Source: a virus
Strand: one strand, 5' to 3'
DNA: 27,449 bases
IMG/VR virus record: IMGVR_UViG_3300044990_001107
Location: 1-27,449 of that record
Within the stretch, counting starts at the first letter, position 1, and every line of letters starts with the position of its first letter. The translations under genes and the position numbers were made by a program. This document shows, piece after piece, positions 6,047 to 13,568 of the stretch. Under the pieces are notes generated by a model, which saw only the letters and a list, made by a program, of their open reading frames with translations, ran no database searches and was not told the origin of the DNA.

Positions 6047-6745
6047 ATGCTTAAACCAATAACCAGAGAGACAGCCAATAGATTGAATTGTTTGATAATT
6101 GGGGGAGCAGGAATTGGAAAAACCAGTTTACTCAGAACGATACCAGAAAATGAAAAAACACTGGTGTTGAGTTGTGAAGGAGGGTTGTTGGCTGTGCGTG
6201 ATTTGATTGAAGCCAGGCTGATCGAAGGATTTGAAGTTGGTTCTTTTGCAGACCTAAAAGAAGCATATCAATTACTTCTTTCACCAGATTTTAAAACTCG
6301 TTATCAGTATGTGTTCATTGACTCGCTTACCGAGATTAGCGGTAGATGCCTTGAAAGCGTAAAGGCAAAATATCCATCTAAAACAGACTCATTTAATTTA
6401 TGGGGAGAATTCTCAGATAATTTGACTCATATTATCAAGGCATTTCGCGATCTTACCGCATACTCTGTTGTCATGACATGCCTACCTGCTACGCAACTTG
6501 ACGATTTAAACCGTCGATATGTCGGGTGTGCTGTGTCTGGGAAACAACTCCAAGAAAGATTGCCAAGTTATTTTGACTTGGTTCTTTATATGATTAACAA
6601 AGAGGACGAAGATGGTACTGGACATCGTGTCTTTATCACTTCTCCAAGTGACAGATATCCGGGTAAGGATCGCAGTGGTCGTCTATCACAGATCGAAAAA
6701 CCTGATTTAGGTTATTTACGAAACAAAATTTTAGGAGGAATTTAA
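6047..6745 (+). CDS. AAA_24 / Sak4-like RecA-fold ATPase
   Basis: The 232-residue protein has Walker A GGAGIGKTS (19-27) and Walker B YVFIDS (88-93), and the layout of the AAA_24 family, which includes the phage single-strand annealing/recombination protein Sak4. Sak4-type proteins work with an ssDNA-binding partner, usually encoded nearby. Here the DUF669 protein starts two bases after this stop. The usual length of the family is 220-260. AAGGAG lies before ATG 6047. It should act in the cytoplasm in recombination-dependent replication and repair. The family is sure; annealing activity is inferred from relatives. Confidence 0.9.
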   Translation: MLKPITRETANRLNCLIIGGAGIGKTSLLRTIPENEKTLVLSCEGGLLAVRDLIEARLIEGFEVGSFADLKEAYQLLLSPDFKTRYQYVFIDSLTEISGRCLESVKAKYPSKTDSFNLWGEFSDNLTHIIKAFRDLTAYSVVMTCLPATQLDDLNRRYVGCAVSGKQLQERLPSYFDLVLYMINKEDEDGTGHRVFITSPSDRYPGKDRSGRLSQIEKPDLGYLRNKILGGI

Positions 6746-6747
6746 TT

Positions 6748-7221
6748 ATGGCTCAAATTTCAGTAGATCTAACGCAGTACGAAGCACAGGATTCCTTAGA
6801 TCTCCTTCCGCCAGGCTGGTACTCGGCGGAGATCATCAACTCGGAGATCAAGGAAGGGAAGAAAGGCCCGTATATCAACTGGACTTTTCAGATTATCGGG
6901 AAACCGAATCACATCTGGACTATCACCAGTCTCGGTAACAAAATCAGCATGAAGATTTTGAAAACGATGGCGACGTGCTGCGGTCACCGGAATCCGAATT
7001 ATATTGCCGACACCGAAGAACTGCACGGCAAAAAGTGCCAGATCAAAGTTAAAATCAAAACCGATGAGAACGGTGATTACGAGCCGAAAAACGAGATTTC
7101 GGGGTATAAACCACTGGACGGCGCAAAGGTGGCAGTCAATAATATTCCTCCGGCGCACATCGCGGCAGCGGCGATGACTACTGCAATACCGGCAGATATA
7201 AAAATGCCGTGGCAGGTTTAA
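6748..7221 (+). CDS. DUF669 phage ssDNA-binding protein
   Basis: The product is 157 residues. PPGWYSAEIINSEIKEGKKG at 21-40, then INWTFQIIGKPNHIWTITSL, then HGKKCQIKVKIKTDENGDY are typical of DUF669, an OB-fold-like protein that goes with Sak4 recombinases. GGAGGAAT precedes ATG 6748. The C-terminus ends in KMPWQV after an Ala/Pro-rich linker and lacks the acidic tip seen in its neighbours. It should coat ssDNA and stimulate the ATPase encoded just before. Confidence 0.88.
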   Translation: MAQISVDLTQYEAQDSLDLLPPGWYSAEIINSEIKEGKKGPYINWTFQIIGKPNHIWTITSLGNKISMKILKTMATCCGHRNPNYIADTEELHGKKCQIKVKIKTDENGDYEPKNEISGYKPLDGAKVAVNNIPPAHIAAAAMTTAIPADIKMPWQV

Positions 7222-7230
7222 AACATTGAA

Positions 7231-7251
7231 CCCCTGGGGAATACCCAGGGG
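7231..7251. promoter_or_regulatory. Hairpin before the helicase gene
   Basis: CCCCTGGG (7231-7238), GAATA and CCCAGGGG (7244-7251) form a perfect 8-bp stem, without a T-run. Its 3' arm is the G-rich stretch that would be the ribosome binding site of a possible TTG start at 7255. The hairpin may therefore hide that site and leave ATG 7270, with AAGG at 7261, as the working start. Confidence 0.6.
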
Positions 7252-7269
7252 GATTTGAGCAAGGTAAAG

Positions 7270-8979
7270 ATGGATTATACATTACGGCCATACCAAGAGG
7301 ATGTTTTAAAAGTCATTTGGGACGCTATACCGACTGATCAATTTATTCTGATTCAAGCGGCGACAGGTTCTGGAAAAACTATTTGCTTCTCTGAGTTGAT
7401 TAAACGTCTTCTGACACAATGGCCAAACATAAGGATCGGAATACTGGCGCATCGCAGAGAACTTATCACGCAGGCGCAAGACAAACTTCTTAAAGTGTGG
7501 CCGGAAGCGCCTATCGGTATTGCGTGCGCATCTATATCGGGTGATATTGATACAGATAAGCCTGTTGTGATTGGTAGCATACAAACGCTATCCAGACGTA
7601 CAGGGACAACCGTCCCATTTGATTTAGTGATAGTTGATGAAACACATAAAATACCTGCCATGAATATCAAGTCACAGTACAAATCATGGATTGAAACCAT
7701 GATCAAATATAATCCCAAGGTTAGAATAATAGGATTCTCTGCAACATGCTTCAGGCTTTCTCACGGATATATTTATGGGACTGCTTGTAAACCAGGCAAT
7801 ATTAATCTTTTTCCTGATCTACATTATCGAATATCAATCTCTGATCTTCAAAAAGATGGATATCTTTGCGGATACCGAGCTAAAACGATGGCGGATATTT
7901 CAAAAGACTTAGCCGGAGTACGGAAAACCAGAGATTATAATGTGGGTGATTTATCGGCAGTAATGAGCAAACAACAGCACGTAGGGTCTGCGGTGGCTGC
8001 ATTGAATGAACATGCCTCAGATCGAAAACACGTTATTGTTTTCGCTGTTACGATTGCTCACGCTGAAAAACTTCGTGAAGCGTTCGGAGAACAGGCAACC
8101 ATTATTCATTCAGAATTAAATGATGATGCCAGATACCAGGCACTTTCTGATTTTGAATCAGGCAAAATCAGGATAATCGTGAATGTCATGGTGCTTTCCG
8201 AAGGCTTCGATTCACCAGCAGTGGATTGCATTATCATGTGTCGTCCAACCATGTCCCCCGGACTTTTCATCCAAATGGCAGGCCGTGGCCTCCGTCCGCA
8301 TCCGGACAAAAAGGATGTGCTAATTTTGGACTTGGCTGAGAATTGCAAAACACATGGAGATCCGAATAACCCTCGTATAGAGATACCAGGGAGATCGAAA
8401 AAGAAGGAGATTGTGATTGAAGAAAAGAAAATTAAAACCTGTCCCAACTGTAGTGAAATTGTGGAACCACGCGCAACGGAATGTGAAATTTGCGGCTGGA
8501 CGTTTATTCAAGAAAGAAATGATCCAGTAGTGCTAACGGATTATCGGTTTGAAAAGGTGAAGTCAGCTTCGATGATTGGAGAAATCAGCGAAATAGAAAT
8601 GAGTAAGTATGTCAGCCGAGCAGGGGGGTTGATGGTTAAGGCTGTGATAACTGCTTGGGTGCCTGGTAGTATCAACCCCCACTTCATCAATTCGTTTCTA
8701 ATTTTTGGCGACGGGGGACACCCATTTGCCATTTCAAAAAATAAAGCTGTCTGGCGAAAACTGACTGGCTCTGAACCACCTTGTAGCGCACAGGAGGGCA
8801 TTGAGAGACAGGAAGAGTTCAAAACAGCATTAGGGACGCATGGCTGGATAGAAATTGAAGAAAATAATGGCTTCATGGGTGTGAAACGATGGAAAGTTGA
8901 TTCGCCACCGTCTGATTATTTAATACCAGTTCAAGAAGTTACAGAAGCACCATTGGATGAAGACCAAATACCATTCTGA
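7270..8979 (+). CDS. SF2 DEAD/DEAH-family DNA helicase with zinc ribbon
   Basis: This 569-residue protein has Walker A ATGSGKT (31-37), DETH (123-126), SAT (157-159) and motif VI QMAGRGLR (about 335-342), so both RecA-like lobes are intact. A CPNC...CEIC zinc ribbon follows (C391, C394, C405, C408), then a 150-residue C-terminal domain I do not recognise. The last residues are LDEDQIPF, an SSB-like acidic IPF tail. The family resembles phage and UvsW/RadD-type helicases used in branch processing or replication restart. ATG 7270 has AAGG five bases upstream; a TTG at 7255 in frame is less likely. It lies in the recombination block after the DUF669 gene. Confidence 0.92.
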   Translation: MDYTLRPYQEDVLKVIWDAIPTDQFILIQAATGSGKTICFSELIKRLLTQWPNIRIGILAHRRELITQAQDKLLKVWPEAPIGIACASISGDIDTDKPVVIGSIQTLSRRTGTTVPFDLVIVDETHKIPAMNIKSQYKSWIETMIKYNPKVRIIGFSATCFRLSHGYIYGTACKPGNINLFPDLHYRISISDLQKDGYLCGYRAKTMADISKDLAGVRKTRDYNVGDLSAVMSKQQHVGSAVAALNEHASDRKHVIVFAVTIAHAEKLREAFGEQATIIHSELNDDARYQALSDFESGKIRIIVNVMVLSEGFDSPAVDCIIMCRPTMSPGLFIQMAGRGLRPHPDKKDVLILDLAENCKTHGDPNNPRIEIPGRSKKKEIVIEEKKIKTCPNCSEIVEPRATECEICGWTFIQERNDPVVLTDYRFEKVKSASMIGEISEIEMSKYVSRAGGLMVKAVITAWVPGSINPHFINSFLIFGDGGHPFAISKNKAVWRKLTGSEPPCSAQEGIERQEEFKTALGTHGWIEIEENNGFMGVKRWKVDSPPSDYLIPVQEVTEAPLDEDQIPF

Positions 8980-8994
8980 AAAGGAAAAAAACAA

Positions 8995-9840
8995 ATGACA
9001 GAACTTGAACTAGTCGAGACAAAAACACTGAATGCTCTGGTGATTTTCACTGAACCAGACGGCCTGGACGCGATATTAAAAGGTATTGAAAAAAAGGTGT
9101 CGGGCATTGTCCCGGACATCAGCACAGTAAAAGGAAGAAAAGAAATAGCGTCTCTTGCTTACAAGGTAGCTCAGTCTAAGACGCTTCTGGATAAATTGGG
9201 TGCTGAGCTAACGACTGAGTGGAAAGAAAAAGCGAAAAAAGTTGATGTTTCTCGCAAGCATGCAAGAGATTTTCTGGATTCGTTGAAAGATCGGGTGCGC
9301 CAACCTCTCACCGGATGGGAAGAAGCCGAAGCGAAACGCATTGCAGACGAAGAAGCAAAATTGAAATACGCAGCAGAGTATGATGACGCGATTACACTGA
9401 ATTTACTATGGGATCGTGAGAAGGAAATTGCACGAAAGGAAGCTGAGATCGCTCGTATCCAGGCTGAACTGGATGACAAAGAGCGAAAAGAAAGAAACAG
9501 GTTGGAACAGGAAGAGAAGTATAAGTGGGTTGCCGAACGAGACGCAATGAGAGCCACCATTGAAAGAGAGATGAAACTGCAAGCTGCCAAGGATGCCGAC
9601 GAACGCCGGAGGCTTGCGGATATTCAAGCAATTGAAGACCGTATTGAGGCAGATCGTAAAAAAGTTGAAGCTACAGCAGTGCTGGAGGCGGCCAGAGTAG
9701 CGAATCAAGAACACAGATTCAAGATTCTAAATGAAGTATTGAATGATATTTTGGTTTTAGGTGTGGAAGAAACGATAGCGAAAGCCATTATTAAGGCGAT
9801 AGCAGACGGAAGAATTAGCCACGTCAAGGTGATATTTTGA
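8995..9840 (+). CDS. Coiled-coil recombination-module protein (DUF1351-like)
   Basis: The 281-residue protein has a globular N-terminus (residues 1-100, with a GRKEIASLAYKVAQSKTLLD helix) and a long coiled coil of R/K/E/A-rich heptads (about 105-235), ending in a small helical tail. Phage proteins with this arrangement, some annotated DUF1351 or as RecT/nuclease partners, are encoded beside exonucleases. Here the PD-(D/E)XK nuclease begins in a TTGA overlap with this stop. I infer a structural or loading partner of the nuclease. The long opposite-strand ORFs here are composition shadows of the coiled coil. Confidence 0.83.
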   Translation: MTELELVETKTLNALVIFTEPDGLDAILKGIEKKVSGIVPDISTVKGRKEIASLAYKVAQSKTLLDKLGAELTTEWKEKAKKVDVSRKHARDFLDSLKDRVRQPLTGWEEAEAKRIADEEAKLKYAAEYDDAITLNLLWDREKEIARKEAEIARIQAELDDKERKERNRLEQEEKYKWVAERDAMRATIEREMKLQAAKDADERRRLADIQAIEDRIEADRKKVEATAVLEAARVANQEHRFKILNEVLNDILVLGVEETIAKAIIKAIADGRISHVKVIF

Positions 9841-10664
9841 GCAAACTACCAGAATTCGATAAGATCGCAAATGAGATGTATGAAGCCGCCGCCAGAGCCA
9901 ACAGCAGTAAGCCGCGCCGATCGTACTTGGGGATGTCCGCAATTGGAGATCCCTGTACCAGAAAGTTATGGTTGTCATTCCGTGGATACACGCCTCTTCC
10001 ACTTGATGGTAGAGTCTTAATGTTGTTCAGATTTGGCGACCGGGTGGAAGAAGAAATCATTTACCACCTGCGCCTCGCTGGGTACAGTGTGGAAGGACAA
10101 CAAGAATCTTTTTCAGATCATGACAACTGGTTCTCAGGCCATTGTGACGGAATCATTCACGGTGTTACCAGCCACCAACATATTTTAGAGATTAAAAGCT
10201 GTAACGCCAGCAAATTCAAAGCATTTCAGCAGTACGGAGTACAGAAAACATACCAGGTATATTTTGATCAATCACAGTGTTATATGGGTTATGCCGGACT
10301 TGAAAGAGCTTTATTCGTCATTCAGAACAAAAACAATTCTGAAATCTACACTGAGCGGATTTACTTTGATTCAGAAGCGTTTAAGTCACTCAAACAAAAA
10401 GCATACCAGATTATCACGGCAAACGATCCGGCGCCGCAGCCTTTTACAGAAGATTCTCAGACATGCGGTTGGTGCGATCACAGGGTAACGTGCTGGATGC
10501 CATCAGAGGCGATCCAAACGCTGCGGGATTGCATGACGTGTGAGTATTTAAAGTGGACTGGACTTGTGCGAAGCTGTACGCACAGAGATCATCCTTATGA
10601 AATCAAGCAACGAACGAGAGTCTGCGGTGATTTTATTTTAAAAAACCTGGAGGGAGAGCTATGA
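9837..10664 (+). CDS. Cas4/AddB-like PD-(D/E)XK nuclease with four-cysteine (Fe-S type) signature
   Basis: The 275-residue protein carries the PD-(D/E)XK core GHCDG (D104), ILEIKS (E118, K120) and a later QVYFDQSQCYMGY helix as in RecB-family nucleases. C40 in the N-terminal part and a C-x2-C-x5-C group (CGWCDHRVTC) after the core match the Cas4/AddB iron-sulphur arrangement. A further Cys/His-rich tail (CMTC...CTHRDH...C) follows. The TTG start at 9837 overlaps the previous stop and has AAGGTG upstream; no better ATG exists. It should make 3' or 5' single-stranded ends for the Sak4/DUF669 pair. The nuclease call is firm; the Fe-S cluster is inferred from spacing. Confidence 0.87.
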   Translation: MSKLPEFDKIANEMYEAAARANSSKPRRSYLGMSAIGDPCTRKLWLSFRGYTPLPLDGRVLMLFRFGDRVEEEIIYHLRLAGYSVEGQQESFSDHDNWFSGHCDGIIHGVTSHQHILEIKSCNASKFKAFQQYGVQKTYQVYFDQSQCYMGYAGLERALFVIQNKNNSEIYTERIYFDSEAFKSLKQKAYQIITANDPAPQPFTEDSQTCGWCDHRVTCWMPSEAIQTLRDCMTCEYLKWTGLVRSCTHRDHPYEIKQRTRVCGDFILKNLEGEL

Positions 10665-10837
10665 CACGATCAAGAATAACAAGTGCGTTGAATGAGTTAC
10701 AGAAAAAGGTTAAGGCAAAAAAAACGATTAATGAAGCACTTGAAATTTGCCACCAGTGGACTTCTGAATTAATGGAAGTTTGCCGGAAAGAAGAAGCAGA
10801 TGGATACCGATACGGGATTAAAAATACAAGAAAATGA
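10661..10837 (+). CDS. Short helical protein (58 aa)
   Basis: The start overlaps the nuclease stop as ATGA, and GGAGGGAGAG lies directly upstream, one of the best ribosome binding sites in the operon. The product, MTRSRITSALNELQKKVKAK onward, is basic at the N-terminus and helical throughout. No family is recognised. It may be an accessory to the nuclease, judged only by coupling. Confidence 0.68.
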   Translation: MTRSRITSALNELQKKVKAKKTINEALEICHQWTSELMEVCRKEEADGYRYGIKNTRK

Positions 10838-10841
10838 TACT

Positions 10842-11015
10842 ATGAAGGCAATTATAGAGATTGAACTGGAAATGGACGGTCACTATCAAAAATCAGACAA
10901 TCAGGAAATTATTGATCAAATACTAACATCAATGGATAGTGCATGGGTGATTGAGAATAACAGGTTGATAGTGATTGCAGATTCAATAACATGCGAACTA
11001 AAAGGGAAGCCATGA
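10842..11015 (+). CDS. Short early protein (57 aa), function unknown
   Basis: From ATG 10842 the product starts MKAIIEIELEMDGHYQ and has alternating hydrophobic residues typical of small alpha/beta proteins. ATG 10800 in the same frame would add 14 residues and overlap the previous gene; neither start has a strong ribosome binding site. The stop overlaps the DUF1566 gene as ATGA. No family is recognised. Confidence 0.6.
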   Translation: MKAIIEIELEMDGHYQKSDNQEIIDQILTSMDSAWVIENNRLIVIADSITCELKGKP

Positions 11016-11428
11016 TCGACAACGGCAACGGTACTGTAACCGACGAATCCACTGGGCTTATGTGGCAGCAAGAAACGGCAATGTTTATGTCTTGGAAGGA
11101 TGCTTTGTCATATTGCGAAAAACTACAACTCGCAGGCTATACCGACTGGAGACTACCAGTATCGGCTGAATTAAATAGTATCATTGATGATATTGACGAT
11201 GATGATATTGACGATAAACCGGCAATAAACCGACAATATTTTCCAAGAGCGGTTGCGTCATTTTATTGGTCTTCCACTACATCCGCCTCCAATACGAGCT
11301 ATGCGTGGGGTGTGTTTTTTGATACCGGGAATAATTATGAAACGGATAAAAATGGACATTGGTTTGTTCGTGCTGTCCGGAATGTTTATCGGACAGGACA
11401 TAAGAAAGAGCAATTAACCCTGTTTTAA
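11012..11428 (+). CDS. DUF1566 (Lcl C-terminal-like) domain protein
   Basis: The 138-residue protein is a single DUF1566 domain: DNGNGTVTDESTGLMWQQ (3-20), then SWKDALSYCEKL, GYTDWRLPVSAEL, FYWSSTTSAS and NGHWFVRAVR. DUF1566 is a C-type-lectin-like fold, common in surface proteins of Desulfobacterota and used as the variable domain in some diversity-generating retroelements. There is no signal peptide, and it lies in an early operon, which is odd for a binding domain. ATG 11012 overlaps the previous stop, with AGGGA upstream. The role is unknown. No reverse transcriptase or template repeat is seen in the window. Confidence 0.85.
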   Translation: MIDNGNGTVTDESTGLMWQQETAMFMSWKDALSYCEKLQLAGYTDWRLPVSAELNSIIDDIDDDDIDDKPAINRQYFPRAVASFYWSSTTSASNTSYAWGVFFDTGNNYETDKNGHWFVRAVRNVYRTGHKKEQLTLF

Positions 11429-11441
11429 AGGGTAATACCAA

Positions 11442-11774
11442 ATGGCACATCCAAAAATTGAAAAACTCTACAAACAAATCCCGTCTTTCAAGTGCAAGGA
11501 CGGCTGCGCGGACTGCTGCGGGATTGTCCCCTGGGCGCGGAGCGAGTGGGAACCTATTACAGACAAACGAGAGCAAACATCAACAGAATGCCCTTACATC
11601 AGTGAAACAAACACATGCTCAATCTATAATCAACGGCCTTTTCTTTGCCGTATATTCGGTGCCGGCAAAGACCCAATGCTAAAATGTCCGCACGGTTGTG
11701 GACCGGAAAAGCCGCTTTCATGGCAGAAGGCAAAGAAGATGACGGATCGGTATCATGGTCTGATTGATAAATAG
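11442..11774 (+). CDS. YkgJ-family cysteine-cluster protein
   Basis: The 110-residue product has the YkgJ/UPF0153 signature: CKDGCADCC near the N-terminus (18-26), then ECPY, TCSIYNQRPFLCRIFG and CPHGC. The family is thought to bind Zn or an Fe-S cluster through this cysteine set; its reaction is not established. Length and motif order are complete. AAAGGG lies about ten bases before ATG 11442. It is found in bacterial genomes and some phages. Its role in an early operon is unclear. Confidence 0.87.
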   Translation: MAHPKIEKLYKQIPSFKCKDGCADCCGIVPWARSEWEPITDKREQTSTECPYISETNTCSIYNQRPFLCRIFGAGKDPMLKCPHGCGPEKPLSWQKAKKMTDRYHGLIDK

Positions 11775-11799
11775 ATCGAACAGCAGATATGGGTGAATT

Positions 11800-12204
11800 A
11801 TGGCTTTGAGCGAGGAAGAGAGGAAAGAGAAGGACAAGGCGAGACGTAAGGCATACCGTGAAGCCAATCCGGAGAAGGCGAAGGCGCAGAGCAAGGCATG
11901 GCGTGAAGCCAATCCGGAGAAGGTGAAGGCGACACGTAAGGCATGGAGTGAATCCAACTCCGGAAAGTTGAGGTTGGCGAGAAAAGTATGGAATGAAGCC
12001 AATATGGAGAAATTAATCTTATCAAAGTTGAAAGCAAAAGGCATAACAGACCCGCCAGAAGAATTGATAGAGTTGATGGTTGCAAGAAGAGAAGCAAATA
12101 AAACATTGAAGAAAATGAAGAAATGGAGAAAAGAAAATGACCCAACTATCACAGATGTTCAAGGAATCGAACACCAGAATGAAATACCTGATGGACTACC
12201 TTGA
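11800..12204 (+). CDS. Basic repeat protein with KAWREANPEK-type repeats
   Basis: The 134-residue protein has about four copies of a 15-residue unit (K-A-W-R-E-A-N-P-E-K and five variable residues) at residues about 17-75, then a charged helical C-terminal half. Such repeats occur in phage proteins, sometimes N-terminal to HNH domains, and probably form a long basic helix that could bind DNA. There is no nuclease motif here. ATG 11800 is preceded by weak purines only. The 3' end overlaps the next gene by 68 bases, so one of the two starts could be wrong. Confidence 0.75.
   Translation: MALSEEERKEKDKARRKAYREANPEKAKAQSKAWREANPEKVKATRKAWSESNSGKLRLARKVWNEANMEKLILSKLKAKGITDPPEELIELMVARREANKTLKKMKKWRKENDPTITDVQGIEHQNEIPDGLP
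11848..12024 (+). repeat. 45-bp in-frame tandem repeat, about four units
   Basis: The units begin near 11848, 11893, 11938 and 11983. The first two are nearly identical; the last two have diverged. They encode the KAWREANPEK repeats of the host gene. Confidence 0.8.
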
Positions 12205-12550
12205 ATCAGGGAGCCAAAAACCGGATATGGAAGTTATTGCAGCAACTCAGCGTGAGTTTGAAGGACAGACCAAGGCACTGAATGCGTTGGTTGGTATGTA
12301 CGCCATACAATCAAAAAACAAGCGAGCTATCGCCGGAATGGAAAGGATGAACATCATGGATGATACCACGGCGATAGACTTGATGCTTAGTGACCCCAAT
12401 ACCGATAAGGTTAAATGCCCGATGTTCGATGAATTGATAACGAGAGCGGATTGTCTTGATTACTCAGGATCAAATGGTGACGACTGCCGGGGGTGTGTGA
12501 TCGACCGCGCGACAAAGAAAAAGCTGTTGCCAGAAACAGAAGGCCGATAA
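12137..12550 (+). CDS. Cysteine-containing phage protein, function unknown
   Basis: The 137-residue protein has a helical N-terminal half and a C-terminal segment with C-x11-C, then C-x2-C (CPMFDELITRADC and DDCRGC), a plausible zinc site. The start at 12137 overlaps the previous gene by 68 bases; ATG 12179 (MKYLMDYLES) is an alternative with less overlap. No family is recognised. It is part of the run of cysteine-rich genes in the second half of the early operon. Confidence 0.75.
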   Translation: MTQLSQMFKESNTRMKYLMDYLESGSQKPDMEVIAATQREFEGQTKALNALVGMYAIQSKNKRAIAGMERMNIMDDTTAIDLMLSDPNTDKVKCPMFDELITRADCLDYSGSNGDDCRGCVIDRATKKKLLPETEGR

Positions 12551-12552
12551 AC

Positions 12553-12657
12553 ATGCTACGAAAACACCAGAAAATAACAGATGAAGTTTTTCCGGGCAAT
12601 AATCGCCGGGGATGCTACGGATACGATCATCCCGGCACCCTGGCCGTAAGGAATTGA
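12553..12657 (+). CDS. Possible 34-aa peptide
   Basis: ATG 12553 to TGA 12657 fills the gap between two genes, with only a weak AGG-like site upstream. The product MLRKHQKITDEVFPGNNRRG onward shows no motif. The stop is one base before the next ATG, which fits coupling. It could equally be plain spacer. Confidence 0.35.
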   Translation: MLRKHQKITDEVFPGNNRRGCYGYDHPGTLAVRN

Positions 12658-12658
12658 A

Positions 12659-13099
12659 ATGAAGAAATGCCTTTTTTGTGAAAAAGAAATACCGGTAAAG
12701 AGTCGCAGAGAAAAATACTGTTCAGATAGATGTGCCAACACACACAGAAATCACAGGAATAATCCTCTTGCGGTTCATGCAGACAGATCATGTATCCACT
12801 GTGGTAAACAATTCACGCCTACGCACTATTTATCAAAGTTTTGCAATGCTGAAAAATGCCTGAATGATCGTAAACAGAAACAAGATGAAAAATTAGAATC
12901 GTCTCTTCGACTTGGCAAAGTAGCGACTAAGGAAATCAGAAATACGAAATGCCCACGCTGCGAGAAGATATACAAAAAAATATTTATACCAGCATGGATA
13001 GGGAGGGGGATTCCAAGGATGCAGTGTGATGCCTGCAAGGCAACCAGTTATAATATCCAAAGCGCAATCTGGGGTAGCAATGAAGTATATAATATTTAA
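12659..13099 (+). CDS. Multi-zinc-finger protein
   Basis: The 146-residue protein has three Cys clusters: CLFC...CSDRC (4-24), CIHC...FCNAEKC (about 45-66) and CPRC...CDAC (about 98-123). The first resembles the C-x2-C...C-x3-C fingers common in phage and plasmid proteins with FCS-like or DUF2116-like folds. AAGGA precedes ATG 12659. It is very likely a nucleic-acid-binding protein; which target is unknown. Confidence 0.83.
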   Translation: MKKCLFCEKEIPVKSRREKYCSDRCANTHRNHRNNPLAVHADRSCIHCGKQFTPTHYLSKFCNAEKCLNDRKQKQDEKLESSLRLGKVATKEIRNTKCPRCEKIYKKIFIPAWIGRGIPRMQCDACKATSYNIQSAIWGSNEVYNI

Positions 13100-13110
13100 A
13101 GGAGGAACTG

Positions 13111-13566
13111 ATGCGCTCATTGATAACCGTAATATCAAAAATTGCAATAGCTTCTGCTATAGCGGAGAAAGCCATAGAAGCCTCAGTAGATGATGCTGAG
13201 GCAACAGAATTATATGCAAGTATGGACATTGCTGCGATGGCCGCGCTTGCTGCATTCCCTGGGGATTTAAATCAAAAGGAAATTGCTCTTGTCCAGAAAA
13301 AAATAACTCTATTCTGTGATGAAATGGGTTGGGATCATAAAAATCTACACATCCACAACTATCTGATTTTTTCTACCGAACAACTCGAATGTGTAAGAGG
13401 CGAACTTGTGGCGCACAACGCCGATACCCGGAAGATTGAAGCGATAGAGAGATTAATTGCAACAGAAGTTGATATTTATGAACGGTTTTCTGATTTGGGG
13501 GAATATCCTGAGTGCGCTATTGAGGGGCTGAAGGCCGCTGATATATGGAACCAAATCTGGAGTTAA
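13111..13566 (+). CDS. Helical phage protein, function unknown
   Basis: The 151-residue product starts after AAAGGAGG (about 13098-13105), one of the strongest ribosome binding sites here. The N-terminus (ITVISKIAIASAIAEKAIEA) is Ala/Ile-rich and helical, but it carries Lys and Glu residues, so it is not a clear membrane segment. The rest is acidic and helical. No domain is recognised. The stop lies two bases before the next start. Confidence 0.75.
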   Translation: MRSLITVISKIAIASAIAEKAIEASVDDAEATELYASMDIAAMAALAAFPGDLNQKEIALVQKKITLFCDEMGWDHKNLHIHNYLIFSTEQLECVRGELVAHNADTRKIEAIERLIATEVDIYERFSDLGEYPECAIEGLKAADIWNQIWS

Positions 13567-13568
13567 AA

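Noticed and set aside
9171-9714. Long minus-strand ORFs opposite the coiled-coil gene
   Set aside because: They mirror the repetitive K/E/R codons of the coiled coil, have no ribosome binding site and oppose a well-supported gene.
11012-11428. A diversity-generating retroelement
   Set aside because: Only a DUF1566 domain is present. No reverse transcriptase motif and no second copy of its 3' end is seen in the window.
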